DNA of 64,000 bases from Ciona savignyi (GCA_000149265.1 CH002883.1:725845-789844), one strand, 5' to 3'; counted from the first letter of the stretch, positions 1-13,700 are shown. The notes: generated by a model from the sequence alone, not told the origin. Program-made: numbers and translations.

Positions 1-186
1 TATTTTGCTTTGTGTTGTTAATGTGGTGCACTTAGTATTCTGTTCATGGTGGAGAAGACTTGTCAGCATCCTATAACCCTTCCGCTGATAAGTGAGGCAA
101 TGTTGGTTCATCCTTCAGATGGACTGCTTTTTAGTTGTCACATAATTGTTGGCATCACCAAAGATTTCATTTGCAAATTTTATGCT

Positions 187-310
187 AAACTAAATAGTGG
201 CAACCACTTGTTAACCACCACTATTTTAAAAAACAAAGTTTGACTGTATGCAATATGTTTCTGCATGCAGAAACAAATTGGTCCAATGGTTACCTAATCA
301 ATCTTTGTAT
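187..310 (+). repeat. Partial copy of MITE family A (left end)
   Basis: The left terminal sequence AAATAGTGGCAACCACTTG and the palindrome TTTCTGCATGCAGAAA recur at 15574-15670, and a related left end lies at 42424-42540. Only the left part is recognisable here and no right terminus was found. It lies in an upstream intron of the NAPRT gene. Confidence 0.6.
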
Positions 311-1170
311 AGGCTGCATTTTTGTTTGTGTTTAAACTATTTATAGATTATGTTTGTTTTCAGTGTCCAGCTCTTTCATGCACAGAATAATACTGTGTTT
401 AGAATTTCTAATGTTTATTTTATTTTGGAGAATTTCCGGTGGTAAACTAGGTTAGTTAAATTTCAATTGTTTTTTCCTGATTGTGTTATACACTTACTTT
501 TTAAAATTTTGTAAATATTCCTGTTCAGTTATAAGATATTTGGCAATTATGCCAAAACTGTAGAAAAAGAGTTTTGGAGTTTTTATCTCTTGGAGTTTTC
601 ATAAAATTTAAGGATTCCTAAAAGTTTCAACCTGATTGGCCAACTCGTCCTTACTGATGAACGGACATGCCTGTTAAGTAAAATCAAAATTTGGCTTTTG
701 CAATAATATTGATATTATTTAAACAAAATTTCATTTTTTCACATACTAAGGTGTTTAAGAACACTTACTTAGGGTCACAAAAGCCATCCAATTTTACCAA
801 ATTATGCTTGCAAAAAATTAATGAATCGCAGCCTTGCCTGTTGCGTGTAGTTAAGGTTTTAAAACTACTCACATTATAGGCTCTTTTTATAATATCTTAT
901 AATGAACAATATTGTGTTTTAAAACAACATAATGATACCACAATGATACCACAGGGTTGAATTATTTTTAAACTAAGTAGTAGATCAAAACTTAATGCAT
1001 TGAGCTTATTAGACGCATTATCCTGTTTTGCTTATCCAAAACTTATGGTGATTTATTTTCACAGACATGTTATGGGAATGCCGAGGTTACTACATCCCAA
1101 ATTTGCATGCAGCTCGAATTTTAATTTTAGCTTTTACCAATAGATATGGCATGACTGTAGCTGTGTAACT

Positions 1171-1283
1171 TAAATTCCTTGCTTGATGATATTAGCCTTT
1201 TGAATTGAATTCCTTGCTTAATGATATTAGCCTTTTGAAATTTAATTCCTTGCTTAAGATATTAGCCTTTTGAATTTGATTCC
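1171..1283. repeat. Tandem repeat, about 3 units of 36-38 bp
   Basis: Three successive imperfect units share the core ATTCCTTGCTT followed by GATATTAGCCTTTTGAA. Intronic in NAPRT and non-coding. The rest of 1-1740 shows no exon I can support. Confidence 0.85.
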
Positions 1284-1740
1284 CCATTACTATACTTTTT
1301 CATCTAGTGTGTGGTCGAACCGCTCATTGTAGTGTGTGTTTTTTCTGTTTATAGATACAACTCATTAGATTCAATTGGGTTAGAACAATACCTGTAAAAA
1401 TCGTTTATCTTTTAACTGCTGTGCAACTGGCACCTAATTGATTTCCTGGGTAATCCTTACACTGATTTCTCACATTTGTTTCCATGTGATTCAAAATTTA
1501 CACCGGTCGGGCAATCCTTTTAAATAATCAATGCAGTTTTAATTGCATGTGCACTAGATGCATGCTGTACTGGCACACCTATGCAGGTTACAATATAGCT
1601 ATTCTCATATGTTTATATCACTAGGTATATACAGAGCAATGTTTTGAAATGTAAATTGATAAGCAATTTTAAGTGCCTGGATTTTTTCTCTTTGGCTAAT
1701 ATTTATTGTGTAGCTACTTTAAAACAATTTTTTGCTTCAG

Positions 1741-3161
1741 AAGCATGAAATCAATAGCTTTGGGATTGGAACACATCTGGTTACCTGCCAAAAGCAACCA
1801 GCTCTTGGCTGCGTGTTCAAGGTATGAAAGTTGTATTTTCCTTAAGTTTAACAGATGATGCGTTATTTGGTGTAACTAGTTTATTGTTTAAAATAATTTA
1901 ATTTAATCAAGTACAAAATTGTGGGTCAAGATAACTATTTAAACTGGAGCAACAGACAATAAAAAAAGGAATTGGCAACTTAAGGGAAATTTTGGTTATG
2001 GAAAATAATTATAACAAATTAAAATTATCTGTTTATATAAAATCTAGTGGTGGTGCTGCAACAACCTGAAAACAAGAGATAAATATTACAAATGGTTTAC
2101 TGACTATTCCATGACATCAATTGGATATTTCGTATTTGTGATGCTGTGTAACCAACCTCTTGTGCACTCAGCTTGTTGAAGTTAACGGCGAACCTCGTAT
2201 GAAGCTCAGTGAAGATGTGGGAAAGATTAATCTTCCTGGGAAGAAAAGTGTCTTTCGACTTTATTCTGAAGACGGGCTTGCTATTCTCGATCTCATCCAA
2301 CTTTGCTCTGAGAAACCTCCAGAAGTAACAGTTTAAAATTTTTATTGTCATTTTGTTATTTTTATGTATTATTCTACTTTTTTACCCTTTTCTTACTATT
2401 ACCAAAATAGTTAACAGTGTTCCAACTTTACAATATTTTAAAGTATTATATATTTTTTAAGGTTGGGAAAAAGATATTGGTTCGCCATCCGTTCATAGAA
2501 TCCAAAAGAGCATATGTTTGCCCATATAAGGTAGAGCTTCTCTACCGAGATTATTGGGGCAACAACGGATTGACCCAGAGCTTTCCATCACTGCAAGAAC
2601 TAAAGTTGGTATTTAGTTAGTTGATTCACTTTAGCAGCTCATTAATGTTGTTCAATTATTGTAGAAAAACAGCATCTGACTCATTGAAAACATTAAGACA
2701 GGACATCAAGAGGGAATTAAACCCGACCCCTTACAAGGTTAGTATAAATTATTTAACAAGAAAAATGACCTAATGAATAACACCTCTTGCTTTCGAACAT
2801 ACAAAGATAAATTGAGTATCTCAGTTTACCTCGTCAAAGGAAAACATGACAGATTTGAACAACATTTCATGTAAATATAGTATTTAAAATATTGCATAAA
2901 ACAGTTGCAGTCAGTAAACATAATGGTTAGAGAAGTTCTAGACTTAATTGCTTGTATGACACCTCTTTTGTATGTGTTGTCCTAAGATACTGTAGGAATT
3001 TTGCTATTAGTCGAAATGGGTAGTTAAAAATTGTAGCAGCTTGTGTTCTATTTGAATATGGAATAATGATTTTGTGTTTTCAGGTATCGGTCACAAATGA
3101 AATGTATAACTTCCTTCATGAGCTGTGGCTCAAGTACGCACCAATCGGTGAACTGTCATAA
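1741..3161 (+). CDS. NAPRT: Nicotinate phosphoribosyltransferase, C-terminal exons (5' part outside window)
   Basis: Last five exons, joined in consistent phase: 1741-1821, 2172-2324, 2462-2604, 2665-2737 and 3084-3161 (stop), giving 175 aa. The first exon reads GIGTHLVTC, a hallmark of the NAPRT phosphate/nucleotide-binding region. The next encodes [13 protein letters not shown], then [20 protein letters not shown], matching the C-terminal half of animal NAPRT as I know it. The enzyme makes nicotinic acid mononucleotide from nicotinate and PRPP (Preiss-Handler route to NAD+) in the cytosol. The third donor (GTTGGT at 2605) is weak, but it is the only one that keeps the frame into the next exon. 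Upstream exons were not found in 1-1740, so an intron of more than 1.7 kb separates them. Confidence in family is high. Confidence 0.9.
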
Positions 3162-3261
3162 ACCAACCGTTTATGCCAAATTGCTTCCTTCCTGTGTTTC
3201 TAACATTTTAGTACAGTCTGTAATTAGTATGGATATATTACAACATAATGCGCTTGTCAGT

Positions 3262-3267
3262 AATAAA
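3262..3267 (+). promoter_or_regulatory. Poly(A) signal AATAAA of NAPRT
   Basis: Canonical hexamer about 100 nt after the NAPRT stop codon. Confidence 0.6.
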
Positions 3268-3762
3268 TTAATACATTTAATGAGTTTACATTATGAAAAA
3301 GTGTGCTAACCAAATTCCTTTTCTAATACCACAATGTATTCTCATACATTGTAATTCAATCATGACCAATTTATGACTTAGTATTTTAGCCAGAATTCTT
3401 CAAACCACCGATTATATAACTGTCTTTTGGTGCCCGACGTATTCACGTATTTTGTTGTACATAAAATTTTTATCTGTGTTTTATTAAATGTGTAACCGAT
3501 TATAACTGAATATCTTGGTGTTACAAAGGGTCTATACACATAGATTATAGATATCTCGCGAAAAGAACTATTTAAAATGATCAGAGAAAACGATTTGATT
3601 AACATATTTTAACAAAAGAACGTTTCTGTTGAGAAGTTCACACGAAGTTTAGCCAGAATATCCTGGTATCTAAATCCTTACAATATATACGGTTTATAGT
3701 TGAATAATCACTTCAGACTTTAATTCCACCGCTTAGTGGTTTTGACTCGGTTCCCCGCGGTC

Positions 3763-4019
3763 ATGGATACTGGAAGTTTATTTGTTTCCTTATTCAACGA
3801 CGATGAATACATCGTTGTAACTAGGGAAGGAATTACTAATTACATCGCCACCAGGCACCGTGTACATCTCCTGGGTTATTTTAATTTCAATAATGTTTCT
3901 TTTGATTCATGTTATACTTTATAAACTTTCTAAAAAAATACAATAAATCTTTCTTTTCAGGCGAAGATATCGTCGATAACGCCAAAAATGCTAAAAATTT
4001 GGCCGGTTTACATTTTTAA
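3763..4019 (+). CDS. Possible small two-exon gene, 56 aa, unknown
   Basis: ATG at 3763 in a good context (GGTCATGG) starts exon 3763-3874. A donor at 3875 (GTTATT, weak) joins phase 1 to an acceptor after TTTTCAG at 3960. The second exon, 3961-4019, ends in TAA. The product begins MDTGSLFVSLFNDDEYIVV and ends AKNAKNLAGLHF. There is no signal peptide, membrane segment or domain I recognise. Support is only the open frame, the phase match and a well-formed acceptor. It could be a real short gene, the end of a longer one, or chance. Confidence 0.35.
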
Positions 4020-4481
4020 CTATAGTGGGGAATTCCGCTTTGGGTTTTTGTAAAACTCCAGCACGAGACTAACTATCATTGCGCCAAATAGCATATATGT
4101 TGCAATATCACAACCCATACCTCTCACAACCAATAAACCGTTTGAACCCCATACAGCCACTCAACCAGTACTGACACACAACAACTAAAGTCCCCATAAA
4201 CCAGGCAACCCAACGAGCTCACAATTCATCACTACTAATACCGGTACTAAAATCGCTATCGATGCGCTATTTTGTTCTTCAATTAAAATTTAAAATAGAA
4301 TGAAAACATACATTTTCCAACTAGTTTATATACTGATCAAGTGGCCGATACGTTACCCTCGCCTTATCTAGTTTCTGAGTCGGCAAACTATGTTTTATCC
4401 CCAACTGGAATATGGCGAAACCGATTGAGAAACAAATGGTATCTATAGGTTTGTGTCATGCTGAGCTATATGACTCTAAGT

Positions 4482-4661
4482 CAGGGGTCGGCAACATGCG
4501 GCACTTATTGATTTTATTGCTACTGTAGCGATCGCGTAATAAGTTTATTATCTATGTATAAGTGAACAAATATTATTAGTTTTGCGGCTGCCAGTGTTTT
4601 TTTTATTTTGTGAAATATCGGTTAAAATGGCTTTTTAAATGCAAATGGTGGCCCACCTCTG
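4482..4661. mobile_element. hAT-like non-autonomous element (MITE), 180 bp
   Basis: The left end is CAGGGGTCGGCAACATGCGG and the right end, reversed, is CAGAGGTGGGCCACC. Both are typical hAT-type termini (CAGRGGTSGG). It is flanked by an 8-bp target-site duplication with one mismatch, CTCTAAGT (4474-4481) and CTCTAATT (4662-4669). No coding capacity. Confidence 0.88.
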
Positions 4662-5019
4662 CTCTAATTGATAGGTGTCGCAGACCTTACCGTTTAAACT
4701 ACCACTGTTTGTCCGACATCCAGTGCTATTCATCGGATTGTTGCAGTTCGATCCGACACAAACAGGAAGGGCAAGCATGGGATTTGGAATCACCCACCGC
4801 TGCAACATTTTACACCAACATTTAATCGATTTGATCACCAACGTTGTATTAAAATATGTTTTCGTCGAATAAGTGTGCTCGATTTAAAAGGAGTCATATT
4901 TGCAATTACATTTCATTGCATATTAAAACGATTTTACATGATTGTAATGTCTTGCTGAATAGCTTAGTGAGTTTTTCGTCGACTTTTAACCAAACAGACG
5001 CAAGTTCGTTTTGTACCCA

Positions 5020-5490
5020 TCATGGTATAATTAAATTAACTATAGATGGCATATAACCAATTAAAAACTCTATACGTGGCAGGATGTGACGAGTGGTACC
5101 CTTTCTTAGACCTTGTTTTTAGACGAGTGTTTTGCTAAGTATTATTTATGGTGATTCCCCAATGTTGTTTGGTTGAAAGCAGCATGTGCTAGGTTGCGCG
5201 CCGGTGTTTTCGTTTAGCTTTAAAGTTGTGCAATAGTGGAGCAGTGCTTTTTAAAATAAAGGTGTTGATTGTGCATCTGCTAGCTGTTTCGTAGAAAAAA
5301 TTTGCTGATGTACGAAGGGGTATGGGCTCAAAAATTTTAAGTACAATTTTGTAGGGTTTTGAGTTTAGGCTGCATATCCAAGCTTTAATTTTTAATTGTA
5401 AAAATGTCAGGATTTTAAGTGATAGCCGTTTTTGTGAGGTCATTATTTATCGGAGAAATAGGGAGAATAATTAGTTAAACGCCTCCCATA
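5020..5490 (+). repeat. Dispersed repeat family B, forward copy
   Basis: About 450 bp is shared in inverted orientation with 43050-43495. Landmarks are GGCAGGATGTGACGAGT, AGCAGCATGTGCTAG, GCGCGCCGGTGTT and GTTTTTGTGAGGTCA, in the same order. No terminal repeats or open frame were recognised. The class (SINE, LINE tail or MITE) is not decided. The rest of 4020-6041 holds only the hAT-like MITE and featureless AT-rich DNA. Confidence 0.8.
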
Positions 5491-6041
5491 GTCGTACATA
5501 ATAATGTCTTCCCAGCACCTACGAGAACTTAAATAAACTAATAATACACTTTACTGTGGACATATGTGTTTCAATATAGCTGTCGGTTATGAATAGCACA
5601 TGACCGGTTAAACAATAGGGTATTTTATTTAAACAAAGTCTTCTAACTCGAAATATAACGTATCATTATTATTACCAAACTCACACTGTGGCGTGTAAAA
5701 TAGAAGATGCCACGTTGGTGCGCATAAAAAACATTAATTTATATGTTCAATAAAGTAATTACGATGCGGCTAAGCACGTGAAGTGTAACAGTTGGCTTAT
5801 AGTGCCGAAGCGACCTAGGATTGACGTAAACCGGCGGTTTACAGAAGCGCGAGCTGTTTAGAAAGGCGCTTCTTATTTTTAGAAACGGGTGTCTGTCTGA
5901 TGCCCTGAACCATATTTCCATTCGTCAATCTTACATCACAGCTATACCGTCTGCCGTATAAACTTTCGGTTCATAATCTGTATGCGAGGCCAAGGTTATA
6001 GTAAAAATTGCATTAGCTGCACATAAACCGATCTGACAAGA

Positions 6042-9000
6042 ATGTTCAGAGGCAAAAATATTGCTTTGCTATTATGTATCGTAGTCACAGTAACAGCGCA
6101 AAGCAGCGAGGTATCCGGGATAACGACACAATCTCAAGATAATAATTTGCTGACAGAGAAATTCGGAGATATTACGAAGTTCTTTCAAGAAGGAGGTATA
6201 TATGCACGCCGATTTGTATGCTTAAAATCCAGACGTTGTTATATTTCGATTGCAGACAAGAGCATTGCTGGGGCGCTCATGATCTTGATCACTTGCCCAC
6301 ACATGAATCTTTAAATCATAATCTATAGAATATATATAGTTTTTCTTTTATCCGCAGTTCAAATGCAGTGTTCTCCAAACGAGATGTGCATCGCTGTTTC
6401 GAGCTTGTTTTATAGCAGACAGGGAATCACTGATGTCAGCATATCCAATTTGAGGCTGAACCAAAATTGCGGGTTAAACCTCGTAGATGAAAATATCGCG
6501 GTGTTATGCACAAATGGTGGACTAATGTCTTGTGGGAATGTTATGTCAGTGGTAAGTCAACATTCACCCTAGCAGCGATTGCTCCGCACGGAAGTTGAGT
6601 TTGACATTTTACACCGTGTATTAGTCATTCCTAAGACAAGTCGTATAACTAAAATTGTATTATTGAGTGCAATCCACTGAGTCATTGAGTGCAATCACCT
6701 TATTTCAAATTATACTGGATACGACAAAAATAAAACCTTCAACCCAAATATGGGCACTGATTATTCAGACAGTTGATAAGTTCTTCGACGGTAATGAATC
6801 TATTGGTTTGTTTCACTGTAATTTAAACATTGTCAAAGTGAGTGATTGGGACCAGAGTGTTCTAATTGTTTGTAGAATTATCTTGAGACCGTGAGAAAAA
6901 CCGAAAGGGTTGTTTATTACAAGTGACACTGCGTCGTTGGCCGTCTGAAAACACGTAGTTTCAAAGAGCACAAACGGTCCGTTTTTAAAACTTGTTAATT
7001 GTATTTTCCTCCTATACTTACACAACTTAATATGATAAAACATTAACCTATTTAGATTATCGTTAACCGATTTTTTTATTTGCTTGCTACATCGCATATA
7101 TCATGGCATCACAGAAACATTAAAAATGAAATAAAAGCATGTTTATGCGCAGGTAAAATTCCGAACCAACGAAGTGTTGACCTAATTAATCGAGCATTAA
7201 AAATGACTTAAATCTCTTTAGACTGACCGACAAAAATCGACGGACGGTTATAACCCGCCAACCGACGGTTACAAATCACTGGTAAAAACGAAAAAATGCA
7301 ATGTGTCATTTAATATTTAATCTAGTGCTGCAGTGTTTTCAGTGGACTTCTTCAAAATAGAGGGATGGCGTGGAAGTTGCACAACAATGACTGTGTTCCT
7401 TTCTACTAATGGTGTAGGCTACACTAATAATTGTTGTTGTTTCAGAATGATACGCACGTCACATACACAAACAGTTTGATCAGTCACACGATCGTAGATG
7501 ATAACTTCCCAAGTGTAGTGTTCGGTAGCCAATGGGGCGAACACGAAATTGAATGGGACTGTGCTTACCCAATAAATTATTTGTCTTCACTTACGAGCAG
7601 TTATGCTGATGACCAGTTTCAATACTTGTGAGTACAGCTTTTTATCACTTGTTGATTGCAATATCAATTCTTCGGAGCGTTGGTCTCTCCATTATATTAG
7701 AGACGCTGGACCTTAAGCTTTATAATCACGCTAGAAAGCCGGCGAATTTGTCTTTGTTTCTTAATCGTTACAGTTATAGATCGCAAGCCAACTTATGAAA
7801 AATAAGGCCGGTTGGCAAACGTGTGTATGGATCCAGCTTAAACGGATATGTCAGTAGTCTCTTGTTGCAAGAAATCCTCTTTATTCCGCTTTCTCTGCTT
7901 GTTAGTTAGTTGTGCGAACTGAGGGGCTTGTCTGGATGATTATTCTACATGTTTATTTTAACGGGTTTTTAAAAAATGGCAATATAACTTAGGTGCTAAC
8001 ATTTATTAGTAAATAATCGCGATAAAGAGACAATACTAAATCACCTAAAAACTCAAAGAATATACGTATCTCAGTTAACTAAATGCTCATTTTCAGTCAA
8101 GTACGACGGTTGATTATTGATCACACTCTCTCCGGTACCGGGTTCGGGATTTTCCCTATCGCTATGTTCCTGTACAGAGACGAAAATTATGACGTCATAC
8201 ATCCTAATCCGCCAGCTCTAGGAATGGATCAAACGTAGATATCAGCAAATTATTTTGTTTTGCCACAAACTTCCCTTTTCTATCGCAAATTAATTCATAA
8301 CAAAGAATTTATATAAAGCTTATCCTTAACGGTAAAACCTGTGTTTGTAAAATTTATATAATAACTTGTGTTTTTTTTACCAATTTCATGTTATAATACC
8401 TCACAATTTGATAGACTATACCTGGGAATATCTTTAATTGAAGGCCCGATGGACGCGGTTATCCAAGTCCGGGAGTGCTGGGCAACTCCGACAAATAACT
8501 CAGAAGACCAGTTCACGTACGGCCTCATTAAAAATAAGTAAGTGGTGATAATTATTAGGCGTGGCGCATTTTTCAAATCAAAACAGCGAATATGGAATGA
8601 ATTATTTAAGACATCGTATCTTGAATCTAAATACAGGTTTTTCAACACTTTGATTTGGCAGACCAGAATGTGTTTGGTGACTCGAACATTTTACAAGGAC
8701 TTATTCGAGTCGAGGCAAAACCTTAAAAGAACATGACTTGATTTGTGTCCTTCAAGAAATAATTTTTTAATACTCCGCATTTTATTTCAGCTGTCCAGCA
8801 CTGGAAGCGGAACATGTTCAAATCGATAATGCACCATTGCAACGTCATTTCCGTTGGAGCTCACCCGTCTTTAGGTTCACGACAAGTTCACGTGTCTATG
8901 TGCATTGTTACGTTTCAATCTGCTTCACCAATATGCAGCAGTGTAGTAAGGCAGGTTCAGCTACTCTCATAGAAACACACGTTTGTTTTGTTTATTTTTT

Positions 9001-10033
9001 TAAGTTGGTTTTCATAACATTTCCGCGTAAGAGTTCTTATTACACCACGACGTGTACAATGTTATACCTCGAATTCTCTTCAGGTATTTTTGCATATGAA
9101 GTAAATATGTGTATACTTCCGAGTATCCTTGCTTTGTGTGTACGATAAAAACTGGTAAAATAGAAAATGTATTATTTTGTTTATAAATGTCAGTATTTTG
9201 TAGAGTGATTGTCAGCAGCGGTTCCGTCGCAGAAGATCAATTGATGACGTGTCAAAGGAAGAATGGAATGAAGAAGCGTTGTTATCAGTTGGACCCATAT
9301 TCTTGGACAAGGATGTTGAAAACGTGAACTCAAACATTTTTTTCGATGATGTCCTTAAAAATAACGATGCAGACCACTACCACGATAGAGACAGAGGTAT
9401 AATATAGACTTATTTTAACTAAACCTTCGCATCCGTGTTTATCAGAAATGCGCTTACCAATGTGCTTCAAATCAGTGACATATGGTTGGCATTAAATCAA
9501 AATATCACCCTAGTTTAAACAAGCCTAACATCTACGAAAACCCAATAATGCACGATAAATTGTTGATTAAAATATTTCTTCCGTGACAATAATCTCTGTA
9601 ATAATCATAGGACAGAAACTTGCGAATTTAACATGGTTTTGATAAAAAATAACAGCTTTACTAAAACATGATAAATGCGTTGTTACGCACAATATTTCCG
9701 TTGGTATTACAACTATCTAAGTGTGAAAAATGCAAAACTGTCTTCAGTAATTATGTAAACATAATATATATGTTTCAGTAACTGAATCGTTAGTGGGTAA
9801 AAATAAATTTTCTGTAATTTATCTTAAATATTTGTATGTCCATTGCTAAAAAGATTCATAAAAAATTTACAAGCAGGATACGATATTTAAAAAACTTTTG
9901 TTTCTTTTCAGCTACAATCAACTGGTTCTTCGTGGTCGCGGTGTGCGTTGTGATGTCAATCATTTTATGCATTGTTATCATTCTTTTCATTATTAGAAGA
10001 AAAAGAAACAATCAACACTCAGTGGAAACTTAA
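6042..10033 (+). CDS. ZP-domain type I membrane protein
   Basis: Eight exons splice into 421 aa: 6042-6195, 6358-6551, 7446-7627, 8097-8234, 8415-8537, 8791-8950, 9204-9396, 9912-10033. A signal peptide (IALLLCIVVTVTA) is followed by a ZP-N half with MQCSPNEMCIAV, ISNLRLNQNC and VTYTNSLISHT. The ZP-C half has GPMDAVIQVRECWATP and VYVHCYVSICF. Then come a polybasic furin-type site RFRRRRS, a short acidic spacer, one membrane helix (FFVVAVCVVMSIILCIVIIL) and a basic tail ending HSVET. ZP proteins polymerise outside the cell after cleavage at such a site. No other extracellular domain is present, so this is a minimal ZP protein. The donor after exon 6 appears to be GC (AAG|GCAGGT): no GT donor keeps the frame into CQQRFRRRRS. 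The specific orthologue (egg coat, epithelial matrix) cannot be told. Confidence 0.88.
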
Positions 10034-10069
10034 TATTTGTGTGTACAGTATTTTTCACGATTTATTTTG

Positions 10070-10075
10070 AATAAA
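10070..10075 (+). promoter_or_regulatory. Poly(A) signal AATAAA of the ZP gene
   Basis: Hexamer about 37 nt after the ZP-gene stop. The stretch 10081-10712 to the converging next gene shows nothing else I can name. Confidence 0.6.
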
Positions 10076-10712
10076 AAATATAACGCGCCGCAATCAGTCA
10101 ATTCAATTTTTGAAGTTACAGTATATCAACGAAGTTTAAACTGCAGCGGCATTTTATACTATAGTGTTGTTTAACCAGATTTTTTTTTAGTTTAGTTTAG
10201 TTTATTCATTTTTTGCCCCAGTTTTTAAAAATGGCAAACGAATAATTGTTCAGAAATTTATTTGTTTAGGAACATAAAATAATGGCTACAATACCAACGA
10301 TCGGTAAAATGCAATAGCTGGATAAATACATGTTATGTGTTTTTTAATTTAAACGCCCAGATTAAGTCCCAAGCTAAACTTATTTATTGAGACGTTTCAG
10401 AATGGAAAATTCAACTTCTCGTTATGCATGGCACCTTACATTTCCATGCGATGTGTTCCAAATTGTGCATTTCTAGTAAGTTAACGTATTAATTGCCAAT
10501 CAATATGCATATTATGTACAGTGGTATCAAAGCAGCCATACACCAGAAGCGACACAGTATCAGCATAGCGTTCTCAAAACAGGATTTAAGCGCCACTTGT
10601 AGAATTGAAACTAGAAGAATTGTAAATCACTGTTGATGCAAGAAGCATGATTAGCTTGCGCCGGTGGTGGCAAAAATAGTATTTCAGAAAAACCAAATAA
10701 TAAAGATCATGC

Positions 10713-13700
10713 TTATGTACCAGGATTAGCGGCAGCAATTGCAGCTCTAATGTCTCTGTCAACAGATAATCCTGCAAAAGGTAAACACTGTAATTTAATA
10801 TTAACAACGTATATCCTGCAATCCTATAAACAGCGGTTTAGCGCACCATCGTATACGTCTTGTTTGTTACAAAGCTAGCAAACCATCTTTACCAATAACT
10901 CACCAAGAATAATATATCCGATCACCATGAATATAAAAAGAAGACATGCTACTAAGGTGAAAATGGCCATTAGAATTCGACACCACATGCAATCCCCATC
11001 CTTGTATGCTGAAAGAGAAATATATCAACACGGCGTTAAACCACTCTTTGTCAGCATTTTCTTGACTTACATCCATTGTTATTCTTGTTCGTGTCCGTAG
11101 GAAAAGCTCTGGGTTCGCCGAATGAGGTCTCCCCTCCATCCACGTTCGTAGCTATAACAGCTGCGCGGCTTGCCCTCCTCGATGTTCTGATAGTGATTAT
11201 TTCATTTTGATTATTTTGAATAACCTAAAGAATTTAATTTAAATTCGAGACAATGTGGGAAACGACATAACAGCATACGTTAGAATATGCCAGCACAAAC
11301 TTATGTACAGAATATTAAAGAATATATATGTCGGTTCTTATGGCCGAAAGGTTTACCGCGACCGATACATACAAGCCCTCGTCATATGCCAACCAATATC
11401 GCTAGCATTAACATTTTGATTTACAGCCATGGACCCACCCTTTACTATCGACATCCCATTCGTCGTCATCCCAATCCGACTCCCCTTCTTGGTTCTCATC
11501 TATGTGACTATATGGGGGGTTCCCGCTGATCGCTGTGATTGCGAGTTTCAGAGTAAATAATAAATAAGAAAACAAGAAAACGTAAACATTGAAAAGTAAT
11601 CAAGCAGTGAATATGGAATCTCTTATTGGGTATAGAATATTCAATTCTCCTAACTAAAAAAATAAATTTAAGAAATAAGAAATATCGACATTCACAGATA
11701 CTTAAGTACATGTAGAATAAATAAATGCTGAACATGCTGCTGGGCAACTCACAGAATATGTTAGCGAGTAACAATTGTTGTGTTTTTAATATATATATAT
11801 AGATATTGCAGAACATGACAACAACCAAATCAATATATGCTTAATCACATTGCCAAGGTATCGACTCACCAAAAACAGTTTGATTTCTACCTGGTGACGA
11901 GTGGCTGCTGTGACGTCTTGGTGTTCCACTCATGTTGCTATGGCGACGAGATGACGACTCAGTCATTTCAACAAACACAACTGCAGCAAATATCTGCATT
12001 TTACCACCATACGCTACGCATACATGCTTTAGTTAAGTGTAATAAGTCAACGGCTCTCGGCTGCCACCACACGGTACGTGGTTATTATAAACTGCAATTA
12101 ACAAAATCGGTGGTTAGATTTTACCCGATGTTCGCTTTTTCTTAGGCTCCACTCTGCTGTATATTGCTAAGTCGTTCGTTGCTTTATAAGGGATAGTTTC
12201 CCCGCCTTCATAATTATCATTGGGACGAACTGGGACCGGGTCGGGAATATCATCGTAATCTGGAATCCCCTTTAATTCTTCCTAGAATATAACTTTTGCT
12301 GTAGATTCGCAACTAATACAAATTATCATTAGTCCTATACATAAAGTCACACCATTAGTGTAGAGTATGCGCTCGTTCCACTGTCAAAAAAAGGTTTCTT
12401 TAAAACTCATGGGAGAAACAGCAATATTTTCATGGCGCCACGGGCTTGCTTGGCAGGCGGTATCTTATCGAATTTAAGAAGGCTATCTGGCCAGGGCATA
12501 ATTGTTCCTTCATTACCAATAATGGTACAATTCATTAAACAGCTTACCTCCGTGACGTCATTTTCTTTATCACTTGTTGCCACGTCATCGTAATCTGATC
12601 CTGAGTCTGACTTTACGGGGGAAGTGGGTGGAAAATAAGGTGGGGGAGGGATGATTATCTCAGGGTGGGAGTTCAAACGTCTATCGAATGTCCTGTTATA
12701 CAAGATATTATCAAGGCTATGGTATTTGCTTTCAATTATTTTTAACTGGTGCCTAAATCTTATACTTTGCTGGATCCACCAGATTTAAACCGCGGAAGGT
12801 CCAAAACACTGATATATACTAATATTTCCAGAAACCGAACTGTGGTTACCCGTGTACTCTGAAGGTACCTGTGTGGGTCTCACTGTAGGTCATAAACACG
12901 ATAGCAACTTACTTTGATCGATTCCGCTCAACTGTTACAACCTGATTGCTTCTGGAGCGCCTCTTATCAAAACTCTTCGAGTAGTTTTGGTACGGAGATA
13001 TTATTCTGGTGATTATATTCATTAGAAAAAACATCCCCAAAACTGGTGGCAAAATATATTACTCAGGTCGGCTTGTGTAATATTCCGAAGAAGTCGCCGC
13101 GGGTGAACTGAGTTTACGTTGATGGTTGACTATGATTGGAGGCCAGTTTCTTGCGCTTGCGGTGTTGTTGGATTCGATGCTCGACAGATATCGCTGAAAT
13201 GGTTGGGCTGTTAATTGTCAACATTTTATCACACTTCTACATCATACGGCTGGTGAATATTTATTTGAAAACGTTTTATTTGACACTCTTAACAGCAGTT
13301 AGTTTTCTTTTAAAATATCAGAGTATTTTAAAGTTGCTATATATATAATATTTTATAGAAATAAATTATAGATTAGTGGTAGCTTGTAAACTAACGCATA
13401 CGCCACAGAAGAGGTTACATTAAACTGATTAATAATCTTCCCAATATTACTTGTGATTAAAGTTATTTTAAAAGTACCTGGTTTCTTGCGGATGAACTCC
13501 GAAATTTTTGAAAGGTATATTGTTCATTTTCAGGTTCTGGTACTATAGGTGGTGGTACCTGAAAGTAAATTCGTTAAGTTCGTGGTAATTACATATATAA
13601 CCATGTAGTGACGGTGGGGATATGCCCATAATACCATCTGAGAAGTTGTAACATTTGTTTAATGACAGTGTGTGATTCTATACGCCTTTCCGAGAAGAGT

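Noticed and set aside
7210-7275. Repeated GACGGTTA/ACCGAC words in the ZP intron
   Set aside because: Short, irregular and not periodic enough to call a repeat array. No CRISPR-like structure exists anywhere in the window.
11508-11828. 106-codon - strand hydrophobic frame
   Set aside because: Lies in the intron between exons 11870-11980 and 11439-11532. The two exons join directly in phase, so no extra exon is needed.
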